From an uncultured Eubacteriales bacterium (GTDB taxonomy: Bacteria; Bacillota; Clostridia; Oscillospirales; Acutalibacteraceae), in contig ONSE01000195.1 of NCBI GenBank assembly GCA_900320415.1, positions 1 through 8,910 on the forward strand: 8,910 nt of DNA. Reading direction: 5' to 3'. The position numbers and the translations under genes are program-made. Below are positions 1 to 5,653 of the stretch, one piece after another (position 1 is the first letter of the stretch; every line of letters starts with the position of its first letter). The notes under the pieces were generated by a model, which was not told where the DNA came from, did not search any database, and worked only from the letters and a program-made list of their open reading frames with translations.

Positions 1-1415
1 AGGGGAGCGGGAACGGGCATTCCCGAAATCTCATGGAGCATATCCACCATATCGAATTCTGTCGCGGGAAGTACCGCGGTGGGAGCGACAGCCTCCAGTA
101 CGGAACGGGAGAACTTGTAGGGGCTTGCTGTGGACGCGATGATCGCGGGGGTCTCGTCGCCTGTCTTTGTGACATACTGCTCGTAAACATTGACCGCGAC
201 CGCCGTATGGGTATCGCAGAGATAGTGCGTCTCCTTGAAAAGCTGATTGATGGTGGACTGTGTCGCGCCGTCATCGCAGAAGCCGCCGAAGAACTTCTCC
301 TTCATGAACGCCTTGACTTCGTCGCTCACCTCATATTTTCCCTCGGTCTTGAGCGCAGTCATCCACTCCTTGGTGGCCGCGTCACTGTTGCCGGAGAGCT
401 TATAGAGCAATCTCTCAAGGTTGCTGGATACCAGAATATCCATCGAGGGGGAAATGGTGGTATAGAAATGTCTGTTTTTATCATATACACCCGTGTTGAT
501 GAAATCAGTCAGCACGTTGTTGGAGTTGGAAGCGCAGATAAACTTGTTGACGGGAAGTCCCATCAGGCTCGCGTAGTAGGACGCGAGAATATTGCCGAAG
601 TTGCCTGTCGGAACGACGACATTGATCTTGTCGCCCAAAGCGATCTTGCCGTCGTTGACAAGGTCGCAGTAAGCGGAAATGTAATATACGATCTGCGGAA
701 GCAGTCTGCCCCAGTTGATGGAGTTGGCGGAAGAGAACAGCATATCGTTCTCCTCGAGCTTCTCGGCGATCGCGGGGGTGGTGAAAATCTTCTTGACACC
801 CGTCTGCGCGTCGTCGAAATTACCCTTGATGGCGCAAACCTTTACGTTTTCACCCTCCTGGGTGTTCATCTGGTGCTTCTGCATGGGGCTGACGCCGTTT
901 ACAGGATAGAATACAATAATTTTCGTGTGGGCTACATCCTTGAAGCCCTCCAGAGCCGCCTTGCCCGTATCGCCTGAGGTGGCAACAAGGATAACGGCGT
1001 CTTTTCCGTCGTAAGTCTTTTTGAGTGATTTTGTCAGCAGGTGAGGAAGAATTTGCAGCGCCATATCCTTGAAGGCGCAGGTGGGGCCGTGCCAAAGCTC
1101 GAGGATGTTCAGCGCCTTGCCGTTGAGTGTGGTATAGGCGATGGGCGCGGGATTGTCCGAACCGAACTTCTCGGCGGTGTACGCCTTTTCTACGCAGTCG
1201 CCGATCTCCTCGGGAGTGAAGTCCGTCAGAAAGTCAGCAAAGACCTTCTTGGCTCTTCCCCGGTAATCCTCCTTCAAAAGCGCCTGAAAAGCAGCCTCAT
1301 CATACTTGGGAAACTCCTGCGGAACAAACAGACCGCCATCCTTGGAGATACCCTGTGAAATTGCCTGCGCGGCCGATACGGTCTCCGCCGCGTTCTGAGT
1401 GCTGTTATACAACAT
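1..1415 (-). CDS. thrC: Threonine synthase, long form, C-terminus cut by window edge
   Basis: PLP-dependent enzyme of the cytosol that converts O-phosphohomoserine to threonine and phosphate, the last step of threonine synthesis. Reading the minus strand from 1415 gives 471 codons open to the window edge with no stop. The N-terminal domain begins MLYNST and continues through the DGGLFVP segment (residues 26-32). The PLP-lysine motif HGPTCAFKDMA places the Schiff-base lysine at K116. SGDTGKAAL follows at 147-155, and the glycine-rich PTGNFGN loop, expected to hold the cofactor phosphate, at 269-275. The layout matches the long (E. coli/yeast-like) class, usually about 430-510 residues, so only a few tens of residues should be missing. 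An ATG at 1421 is in frame, but the AAGGA ribosome binding site lies about 8 nt before the ATG at 1415 and almost touches the one at 1421, so 1415 is preferred. The family call is very secure. Confidence 0.96.
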   Translation of the reverse strand, partial: MLYNSTQNAAETVSAAQAISQGISKDGGLFVPQEFPKYDEAAFQALLKEDYRGRAKKVFADFLTDFTPEEIGDCVEKAYTAEKFGSDNPAPIAYTTLNGKALNILELWHGPTCAFKDMALQILPHLLTKSLKKTYDGKDAVILVATSGDTGKAALEGFKDVAHTKIIVFYPVNGVSPMQKHQMNTQEGENVKVCAIKGNFDDAQTGVKKIFTTPAIAEKLEENDMLFSSANSINWGRLLPQIVYYISAYCDLVNDGKIALGDKINVVVPTGNFGNILASYYASLMGLPVNKFICASNSNNVLTDFINTGVYDKNRHFYTTISPSMDILVSSNLERLLYKLSGNSDAATKEWMTALKTEGKYEVSDEVKAFMKEKFFGGFCDDGATQSTINQLFKETHYLCDTHTAVAVNVYEQYVTKTGDETPAIIASTASPYKFSRSVLEAVAPTAVLPATEFDMVDMLHEISGMPVPAP

Positions 1416-1452
1416 TTTCATCTTCCTTTCAAAAAGCTTTAAACAACAATTT

Positions 1453-1481
1453 ATTTTACACCATATTTTGACGATTGTCAA
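1453..1481 (-). promoter_or_regulatory. Probable sigma-A-type promoter of thrC
   Basis: On the minus strand a perfect -35 hexamer TTGACA (1481-1476) is followed by a 17-bp spacer and the -10 hexamer TAAAAT (1458-1453, 5 of 6 to consensus). The -10 includes the TAA stop codon of the upstream dipeptidase gene. Transcription would start near 1447, giving a leader of about 30 nt before the thrC start. This suggests thrC can be expressed separately from the genes upstream, with no terminator visible between them. The match is seen directly; activity is inferred. Confidence 0.65.
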
Positions 1482-2397
1482 AGTTTTCGAAGAAATAAAG
1501 CGCGTTATTGAAAAAAATATTTTGAATTAAAGCTTCTTTGTAGTTTTCTTGCAGCATTTTTTCGTAAATCTTGTAATAGATATGACTATTCCTGATGTCC
1601 TTCGGAAGGGTGCCGCCGTCAAAGTCGCTGCCAAAGCAAAGGGTGTTTTCCCCTCCCAGCGAGAGGAAATGCTCGATATGACGGAATATATCCCCGACGC
1701 TTGCCCGTTCGGGAACCCGGTTCAGAAACGCGTTATGGAAATTGATACCGACGATCCCGCCCCGCTCCGCGATGATCCGGAACTGTTCGTCGGTGAGATT
1801 GCGCCTGTGCGGAGTCACCGTGAAGGAATTGGAGTGTGAAGCGGCAAACGGTCTCTCCGCGTTTTCCGCTATGTCATAAAACAGCTTCTGCGAGGCGTGG
1901 GAAATATCAACGGCTATACCGCAGCGCTCCATCTCCCTGAGAGCGTTTTTTCCGAACGGCGTCAGACCCTTGGCGTCTTCGACATCCGCCCCATCTCCGA
2001 CGCAGTTTGCTCCGTTCCATGTCAGCGTCATCATCCTCACACCGCACTCCGCAAAGCGTTGAATATTCTGAAGCTTCCCGTTCAGCGCGGCGGCGTTTTC
2101 CACTGTGAAGCAGGCGGTATTTTTGTTTCGGAAAAACTGCCCTCTCGGGGATTCCCCCCGCTGCAGCAGGTGTATCCGACAGATTTTACACTCCGCTTTC
2201 AGCCGCTCAAAGGCGGCGTCAAACAGCCGCTCCGCCTCCTCCCCGCTGCAGGAATCAGGGATCCAGATGGCGTAGCACTGCAGCCTGCGGGAATCTGCGT
2301 CCCGGTTCAGCTGCACCTCCGCCGCGGGACAGTCAAGGGAAATATCCTCCGTTACCGCCCTGTACAGGGTGTCGCAATGCAAATCAAAAATATCCAT
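1456..2397 (-). CDS. Membrane dipeptidase family protein (peptidase M19)
   Basis: A 313-residue zinc metallopeptidase of the renal (membrane) dipeptidase family, which hydrolyses dipeptides. Visible metal-site motifs are DLHCDT (H7, D9) at the N-terminus, the bridging glutamate E100 in the TVEN segment, DISHAS (H167), ASHSN (H188) and the C-terminal FGSDFDG (D258). All the ligands expected of a working binuclear site are present. There is no signal peptide, so it should be cytosolic, as in most bacterial members. The ATG at 2397 is chosen because GGAGGG lies about 6 nt upstream and the protein then begins MDIFDLHCDT, as relatives do; a start 18 nt further upstream lacks such support. The gene overlaps the end of yraN by 14 nt, implying cotranscription with rbgA-rnhB-yraN. 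The natural substrate cannot be read from the sequence: dipeptides from peptide catabolism or cell-wall turnover, or a D-amino-acid dipeptide, are all possible. Confidence 0.92.
   Translation of the reverse strand: MDIFDLHCDTLYRAVTEDISLDCPAAEVQLNRDADSRRLQCYAIWIPDSCSGEEAERLFDAAFERLKAECKICRIHLLQRGESPRGQFFRNKNTACFTVENAAALNGKLQNIQRFAECGVRMMTLTWNGANCVGDGADVEDAKGLTPFGKNALREMERCGIAVDISHASQKLFYDIAENAERPFAASHSNSFTVTPHRRNLTDEQFRIIAERGGIVGINFHNAFLNRVPERASVGDIFRHIEHFLSLGGENTLCFGSDFDGGTLPKDIRNSHIYYKIYEKMLQENYKEALIQNIFFNNALYFFENFDNRQNMV
1467..1482. promoter_or_regulatory. Operator-like dyad overlapping the thrC -35 box
   Basis: A perfect 6-bp inverted repeat, TTTGAC and GTCAAA separated by 4 bp, covers the TTGACA hexamer of the predicted thrC promoter. 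A repressor site in this position would block polymerase. However, the sequence also encodes the last residues of the dipeptidase (around FDNRQ), and a 6-bp dyad can arise by chance, so the regulatory reading is tentative. Confidence 0.3.
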
Positions 2398-2773
2398 AAT
2401 CGCCCTCCACCGCAAACGCGTTTTCGAAGTAATTGAGACTGACGAGCTTTAAGGTATCCTGCTCCACAAACACCTCGCACACATCAAAGCGGTAATTCGC
2501 CTCCAGATGGTTTTCATAAATATAGGAATATGCCGTCCTGATGATTTTCTCCTGTTTTCTCCTGTCCACCGCCTCAAAGGGCCGTGTAAGCGGATTGCAG
2601 TGACGCGTTTTGACCTCTACAAAAATATAAGTCCCGTCCCTCTCGGCAATGATATCGATTTCCCCGAAACGCTTGCGGTAGTTTCTGCCAACAATCTCAT
2701 AACGGTTCCTCTTCAGATAGTCGACAGCGTACTCCTCGCCTGTATTGCCGATAACTTTTGTGTTATGCTTCAT
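2384..2773 (-). CDS. yraN: YraN-like UPF0102 family protein
   Basis: A 129-residue protein of the UPF0102 (YraN) family, which has a restriction-endonuclease-like fold; its cellular role is unsettled. The family signature is clear: GNTGEEYAVDYL near residues 9-20, then FGEIDIIAE (about 36-44) and FVEVKTR (about 51-57). The E, D and ExK pattern corresponds to the metal-binding core of PD-(D/E)xK nucleases, so nuclease activity is possible but unproven. The start codon overlaps the rnhB stop as ATGA and only a weak ribosome binding site precedes it, which points to translational coupling. The position directly after the RNase HII gene is common in bacteria and has prompted suggestions of a role in DNA or RNA processing. 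The length is normal for the family (about 115-130 residues). Confidence 0.93.
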   Translation of the reverse strand: MKHNTKVIGNTGEEYAVDYLKRNRYEIVGRNYRKRFGEIDIIAERDGTYIFVEVKTRHCNPLTRPFEAVDRRKQEKIIRTAYSYIYENHLEANYRFDVCEVFVEQDTLKLVSLNYFENAFAVEGDYGYF

Positions 2774-3375
2774 TTTTTACCGAGAATCTTTCCCAGAAAG
2801 CTCATTCTGTGATATTTACAGGGACCGCATCGGAGCAGCGCCTCACAGTGCTGCTTTGTTCCGTAGCCCTTGTGCTTGTCAAATCCGTACTGCGGGAACT
2901 CCTCTGCGTACTCATAGAGCAGCCTGTCCCTGGAAACCTTCGCCAAAATGGAGGCGCAGGCGACTGACATGGATTTCGCGTCGCCCTTTACGATACACTC
3001 CGCTCCGATGGATAAGCCGGGCATTCTGTTGCCGTCAATCATGGCGTAATCCGCCCTGACATCCAAGCCCTCCACCGCGCGTTTCATGGCGAGCATGGTG
3101 GCGTTGAGGATATTTATGCTCTCGATTTCCTCCACGGTCGCGTACGCTATAGCGTATGAAAGGGCTTCCTCCTTTATTACCTCAAACAGAGCTTCTCTCT
3201 TTTTCTCGCTGAGTTTTTTGGAATCGTTGACGCCCTCAATGATCTTTCCCTGCGGCAAAATGACCGCCGCCGCGTAAACGGGACCCGCGAGAGGACCTCT
3301 TCCCGCCTCATCCACGCCGCAAACAGCGCGGAAGCCCTTTTGCGCCGCTTTTTCTTCATATTCCAGCCAGTTCAT
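2770..3375 (-). CDS. rnhB: Ribonuclease HII
   Basis: Cytosolic endonuclease that cleaves RNA in RNA-DNA hybrids and incises at ribonucleotides misincorporated into DNA. The protein has 201 residues, the usual length of the short (E. coli-like) form without an extra N-terminal domain. The hallmark GVDEAGRGPLAGPV lies at 20-33, and the metal-binding carboxylates are D22, E23, D114 (MIDGN) and D132 (KGDAKS). The conserved SVACASILAKVSRD helix follows at 137-150. The start ATG overlaps the rbgA stop as ATGA, with GGGGTG about 5 nt upstream. It sits between rbgA and yraN, an order shared in part with Bacillus subtilis (rbgA-rnhB). Nothing is missing or odd. Confidence 0.97.
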   Translation of the reverse strand: MNWLEYEEKAAQKGFRAVCGVDEAGRGPLAGPVYAAAVILPQGKIIEGVNDSKKLSEKKREALFEVIKEEALSYAIAYATVEEIESINILNATMLAMKRAVEGLDVRADYAMIDGNRMPGLSIGAECIVKGDAKSMSVACASILAKVSRDRLLYEYAEEFPQYGFDKHKGYGTKQHCEALLRCGPCKYHRMSFLGKILGKK

Positions 3376-4250
3376 CGCTGCACCCCATTCGGCATTTCTA
3401 CTGTGATCTTACCGAGCTTCGCGGCTCTGAATTCATCGAGCAGCATCGCCGCCGCGCGCTCTGTGTCTATTTCTCCTCCCGAAATCAGCATTCCGCGTTT
3501 TTTTCCGATGATCCGGAGCAGCTCATAGGATCCCGTTTCATCCAGATCGGTTTCCTCCAGCTTGAAACGTGTGACGAACTCGGCAGGCTTCAGCCGTCTG
3601 AGAAAATCCAGCAGACGGACCGCGAGCAGCTCAACGTCCAGAATCTGATCCTTTACCGCTCCCGTAAAAGCGAGATGCTCGCCGACGATCCGGTCATCGA
3701 ACTTCGGCCAGAGCACACCGGGGGTATCCAGCATTTCCAGATTCTTGCTGATGGTGAACCACTGGTTGCCGCGCGTTACGCCGGGCCTGTCCTCTACCTT
3801 CGCGCGGTTCTGCCCCGAAATACGGTTAATGAACGAGGATTTTCCCACATTGGGAATTCCCACGATCATCACGCGCACCATGGGGTTTTTCATACCCTTG
3901 GATTTCAGCCTCTCGATCTTCTCACGCATGACGGTGCTGACCGCGTTCGGGAACTGATTGAGACCTCTGCCGCTTTTGCAGTCAACCGCGATCGCGGTAA
4001 TCCCCTGCCCCGCGTAGTAATCTATCCACATCTTCGTGGCGGTCCGGTTTGCCATGTCGCACTTGTTCAGCAGGATAACGCGTGGTTTGTTTTGTATCAG
4101 CTTGTCCAGATCGGGATTGCGGCTGCTGACGGGGATACGGGCGTCAATGATCTCCGCCACGGCGTCAACCAGCTTCAGATTCGCCTGTATCTGTCTTTTT
4201 GTTTTGGTCATATGACCCGGGAACCATTGGATGGTTTGCATTTCACTCAT
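3372..4250 (-). CDS. rbgA: Ribosome biogenesis GTPase RbgA (YlqF)
   Basis: A 292-residue circularly permuted GTPase that acts late in 50S subunit assembly. The N-terminal MQTIQWFPGHMTK segment is typical of the YlqF/RbgA group. Motif order shows the permutation: G4 NKCD at 62-65, G5-like CKSGRG at 91-96, G1 GIPNVGKSS at 131-139, G2 around RPGVTRG (155-161), and G3 DTPGV at 175-179, followed by a helical C-terminal domain expected to bind rRNA. The reading frame runs further upstream to 4292, but GAGG about 7-8 nt before the ATG at 4250 supports that start, and upstream codons lie within a hairpin. An ATG at 4241 is a less well-placed alternative. It begins a tightly overlapping four-gene run (rbgA-rnhB-yraN-dipeptidase). 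B. subtilis RbgA is of similar size (about 282 residues) and is essential there. Confidence 0.96.
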   Translation of the reverse strand: MSEMQTIQWFPGHMTKTKRQIQANLKLVDAVAEIIDARIPVSSRNPDLDKLIQNKPRVILLNKCDMANRTATKMWIDYYAGQGITAIAVDCKSGRGLNQFPNAVSTVMREKIERLKSKGMKNPMVRVMIVGIPNVGKSSFINRISGQNRAKVEDRPGVTRGNQWFTISKNLEMLDTPGVLWPKFDDRIVGEHLAFTGAVKDQILDVELLAVRLLDFLRRLKPAEFVTRFKLEETDLDETGSYELLRIIGKKRGMLISGGEIDTERAAAMLLDEFRAAKLGKITVEMPNGVQR

Positions 4251-4260
4251 GTTGAAACCT

Positions 4261-4276
4261 CTTCTTAATAAAGAAG
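4261..4276 (-). other. Short hairpin that could mask the rbgA ribosome binding site
   Basis: CTTCTT (4261-4266) and AAGAAG (4271-4276) form a perfect 6-bp inverted repeat with a 4-nt loop. On the minus-strand transcript the downstream arm, AAGAAG, runs into the AGG of the rbgA ribosome binding site. The upstream arm shares 3 nt with the foot of the larger 4274-4306 hairpin, so the two structures compete slightly. The stem is weak (mostly A-U), so confidence in a function is low. Confidence 0.3.
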
Positions 4277-4306
4277 GTCTATTTCCTTCCAAGAGAAATA
4301 GACCTT
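4274..4306 (-). terminator. Hairpin between lepB and rbgA, probable weak terminator
   Basis: A perfect 12-bp inverted repeat (AAGGTCTATTTC against GAAATAGACCTT) with a 9-nt loop lies 12 nt beyond the lepB stop codon. In the direction of lepB transcription it is followed by CUUUAUU, a poor U-tract. It may act as a leaky terminator that lowers rbgA expression relative to lepB, or as an mRNA 3'-end stabiliser. It could also belong to the rbgA leader if the weak promoter proposed nearby is real. Confidence 0.6.
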
Positions 4307-4315
4307 ACATCTTAT

Positions 4316-4344
4316 ATGTTAATACAGATAGCCGAAATGGTCAA
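4316..4344 (-). promoter_or_regulatory. Weak candidate promoter for rbgA at the end of lepB
   Basis: On the minus strand TTGACC (4344-4339, 5 of 6) is followed by a 17-bp spacer and TAACAT (4321-4316, 4 of 6). It would start transcription just before the 4274-4306 hairpin. The -35 lies in lepB coding sequence and the -10 covers its stop codon. The -10 is poor, so this may be chance. Confidence 0.28.
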
Positions 4345-5065
4345 ACGGGAAGGCGACAAACTGAGCCTTGCCGATGACGTCCTTGACGTCGATCAGACCG
4401 ACTTCGGTGGTGCGGCTGTCCAGAGAGATCCTTCTGTTATCTCCGAGAACGAATACTTTCCCTTCGGGAATTACCTCGGGAGGAGTCATATTGCCATAGA
4501 AGCCCGAGAAGGTTGATTCTTTGATATACGGCTCGTCGATCTCGATTCCGTCAACAATGATCTTCTCGTTTTCATAGTCCAGCTTCAGCGTCTGACCCTC
4601 GGTGGCAATAACGCGCTTGATGATGGGCTTTTTGTATTCCGCGCCGTGGGAAATGACAACGATATCATTATTCTTCGGCTGATAGAACAGGCTGGTTACA
4701 ACGACCTTGTCCTTTGTGAACAGGGTGTCATTCATGGAATGACCCTCGACATCAACCAGACGGAACACAAAGGTAAGACAGATCACTACAATGGAAATCG
4801 CGAAAATAATGCACTTCACCCAGTCATAAACACCCGAGACAGCACCGTTTGAGCTGGTGACAACAAAACCCTTTGCGCCCTTCTTTCCCGCTTTTCTGTC
4901 AGCGTAGTCGGTTGCCTCCTCAGCGGCAAGCAAGGCTCGCATTGCTTCATTTCCCGATTCCTGCTCCTTCGATTCCGCGTAGAGCTCGGGATTGATGTCA
5001 ATGGAAAGGTCTACATTTTCAGGTGAACGTTTTTGATTGCTGTATCTGTGTGGAGTCTCTTTCAT
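4319..5065 (-). CDS. lepB: Type I signal peptidase with long cytoplasmic N-terminal tail
   Basis: Membrane serine protease that removes signal peptides from exported proteins on the outer face of the membrane. The 248-residue protein has a hydrophilic, charged N-terminal region (1-80), a single membrane segment (about 83-104, KCIIFAISIVVICLTFVFRL) and the catalytic S26 domain. The Ser/Lys dyad is visible: S110 in VEGHSMNDTL and K150 in IIKRVIATEGQ. The conserved GDNRRISLDSR box lies at 208-218. The ATG at 5065 is preceded by AGGTG about 6 nt upstream. Many Firmicute SPases have only a short N-terminus, so the tail of about 80 residues is notable. The rplS terminator lies immediately upstream and no good promoter is visible between, so expression probably depends on readthrough or on a promoter not recognised. 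Family assignment is secure. Confidence 0.95.
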   Translation of the reverse strand: MKETPHRYSNQKRSPENVDLSIDINPELYAESKEQESGNEAMRALLAAEEATDYADRKAGKKGAKGFVVTSSNGAVSGVYDWVKCIIFAISIVVICLTFVFRLVDVEGHSMNDTLFTKDKVVVTSLFYQPKNNDIVVISHGAEYKKPIIKRVIATEGQTLKLDYENEKIIVDGIEIDEPYIKESTFSGFYGNMTPPEVIPEGKVFVLGDNRRISLDSRTTEVGLIDVKDVIGKAQFVAFPFDHFGYLY

Positions 5066-5089
5066 TTTTTCACCTACTTCAAAGTCAAC

Positions 5090-5118
5090 AAAAAAGGGAA
5101 CTTAAGCAAGTTCCCTTT
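5090..5118 (-). terminator. Intrinsic terminator of rplS
   Basis: A perfect 11-bp stem (AAAGGGAACTT against AAGTTCCCTTT) closes on a 4-nt loop. On the minus-strand transcript it is followed by a run of U residues (six Ts before GTTGAC). It begins 16 nt after the rplS stop. This is the best terminator in the window and implies that most rplS transcripts end before lepB. Confidence 0.85.
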
Positions 5119-5134
5119 AACTATTATTCGAGAA

Positions 5135-5482
5135 TTACTTACGAATCTGTTCCTTAACCTTGGCTGCCTTACCAACTCTGTCACGGAGATAATAAAGCTT
5201 GCTTCTGCGAACCTTACCGTAGCGAACAACCTTTACATCCTGCACATTGGGTGAATGAAGCGGGAACACTCTCTCTACGCCTACGCCGTATGCAACACGT
5301 CTTACAGTAAATGTCTCTGCAACACCGCTGCCTCTCTTGGCGATCACGGTACCCTCGAACATCTGGGTTCTCTCTCTGTCGCCCTCGCGAATCTTTACGG
5401 ATACTCTGACAGTATCACCGATGCCGAACTCAGGGGTGGATTCCTTCACTGACTCGGCTGCAATTGTTTTCAATGCGTCCAT
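5135..5482 (-). CDS. rplS: 50S ribosomal protein L19
   Basis: A 115-residue ribosomal protein found at the 30S-50S interface of the large subunit. The full family pattern is present: the FGIGDTVRVSVKI segment (about 19-31), RTQMFEGTVIAKRGSG (about 38-53), FTVRRVAYGVGVERVFPLHSP (about 58-78), and the basic RYGKVRRSKLYYLRDRVGKAAKV tail. Length is normal. A strong AGGAGG (5495-5490) lies 7 nt before the ATG. The gene has its own near-consensus promoter, a structured leader of about 120 nt, and a terminator directly after it, so it is probably expressed mainly as a single-gene unit. In many bacteria rplS follows rpsP-rimM-trmD; here rluD precedes it instead. Confidence 0.98.
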   Translation of the reverse strand: MDALKTIAAESVKESTPEFGIGDTVRVSVKIREGDRERTQMFEGTVIAKRGSGVAETFTVRRVAYGVGVERVFPLHSPNVQDVKVVRYGKVRRSKLYYLRDRVGKAAKVKEQIRK

Positions 5483-5603
5483 TTTTATTCCTCCTAATTA
5501 TTTACCCGATATTCATACCCTTCCACGGCAGCGGACTATCAGTTTCAAATTGCGGCTTTCGCCGTTATCTGACCACGTCGTTGGAACGACGGAACCAAAT
5601 TCT
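5483..5603 (-). promoter_or_regulatory. Structured 5' leader of rplS, candidate L19 leader element
   Basis: The untranslated region between the predicted start site and the rplS ATG holds two clear hairpins on the minus strand. One is a 7-bp inverted repeat CGTCGTT/AACGACG (5591-5576) that can be extended by weaker pairs outward. The other is CGGC-GAAA-GCCG (5564-5553), capped by a GNRA tetraloop. GUCAG and CUGAU on either side of the second hairpin can also pair, forming an enclosing stem. A cis-acting L19 leader RNA is known in Firmicutes and thought to mediate autogenous control by L19. Whether this leader fits that covariance model has not been tested. Confidence 0.5.
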
Positions 5604-5608
5604 TAAGT

Positions 5609-5637
5609 ATTATATCATATCACTCGGTAGAATGCAA
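5609..5637 (-). promoter_or_regulatory. Strong sigma-A-type promoter of rplS
   Basis: On the minus strand TTGCAT (5637-5632) and a perfect TATAAT (5614-5609) are separated by exactly 17 bp. A TG dinucleotide one base before the -10 makes it an extended -10 element. Transcription should start near 5602. It lies just past the end of rluD, in the right place to drive rplS independently of the lspA-rluD transcript. Confidence 0.8.
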
Positions 5638-5653
5638 GAACTTTTTTGAAAAA

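Noticed and set aside
33..977. A 314-codon open frame on the plus strand
   Set aside because: It is antisense to thrC, which has complete motifs (K116, SGDTG, PTGNFGN). The plus-strand translation shows no recognisable domain and arises from codon bias on the opposite strand.
850..1095. An 81-codon minus-strand frame inside thrC
   Set aside because: It is an out-of-frame shadow of thrC on the same strand; the true frame continues unbroken through this interval from 1415 to the window edge, so there is no frameshift.
1431..1441. AAAGCTTT palindrome between the dipeptidase gene and thrC as a terminator
   Set aside because: The 8-bp palindrome has no loop, so it cannot form a usable hairpin.
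3675..4268. A 197-codon open frame on the plus strand
   Set aside because: It lies wholly opposite rbgA, whose GTPase motifs are intact, and has no identifiable domain.
5641..5653. T-run and A-run after rluD as a terminator
   Set aside because: The pairing is only A-T with almost no loop and no G/C stem, so I see no convincing terminator for rluD.
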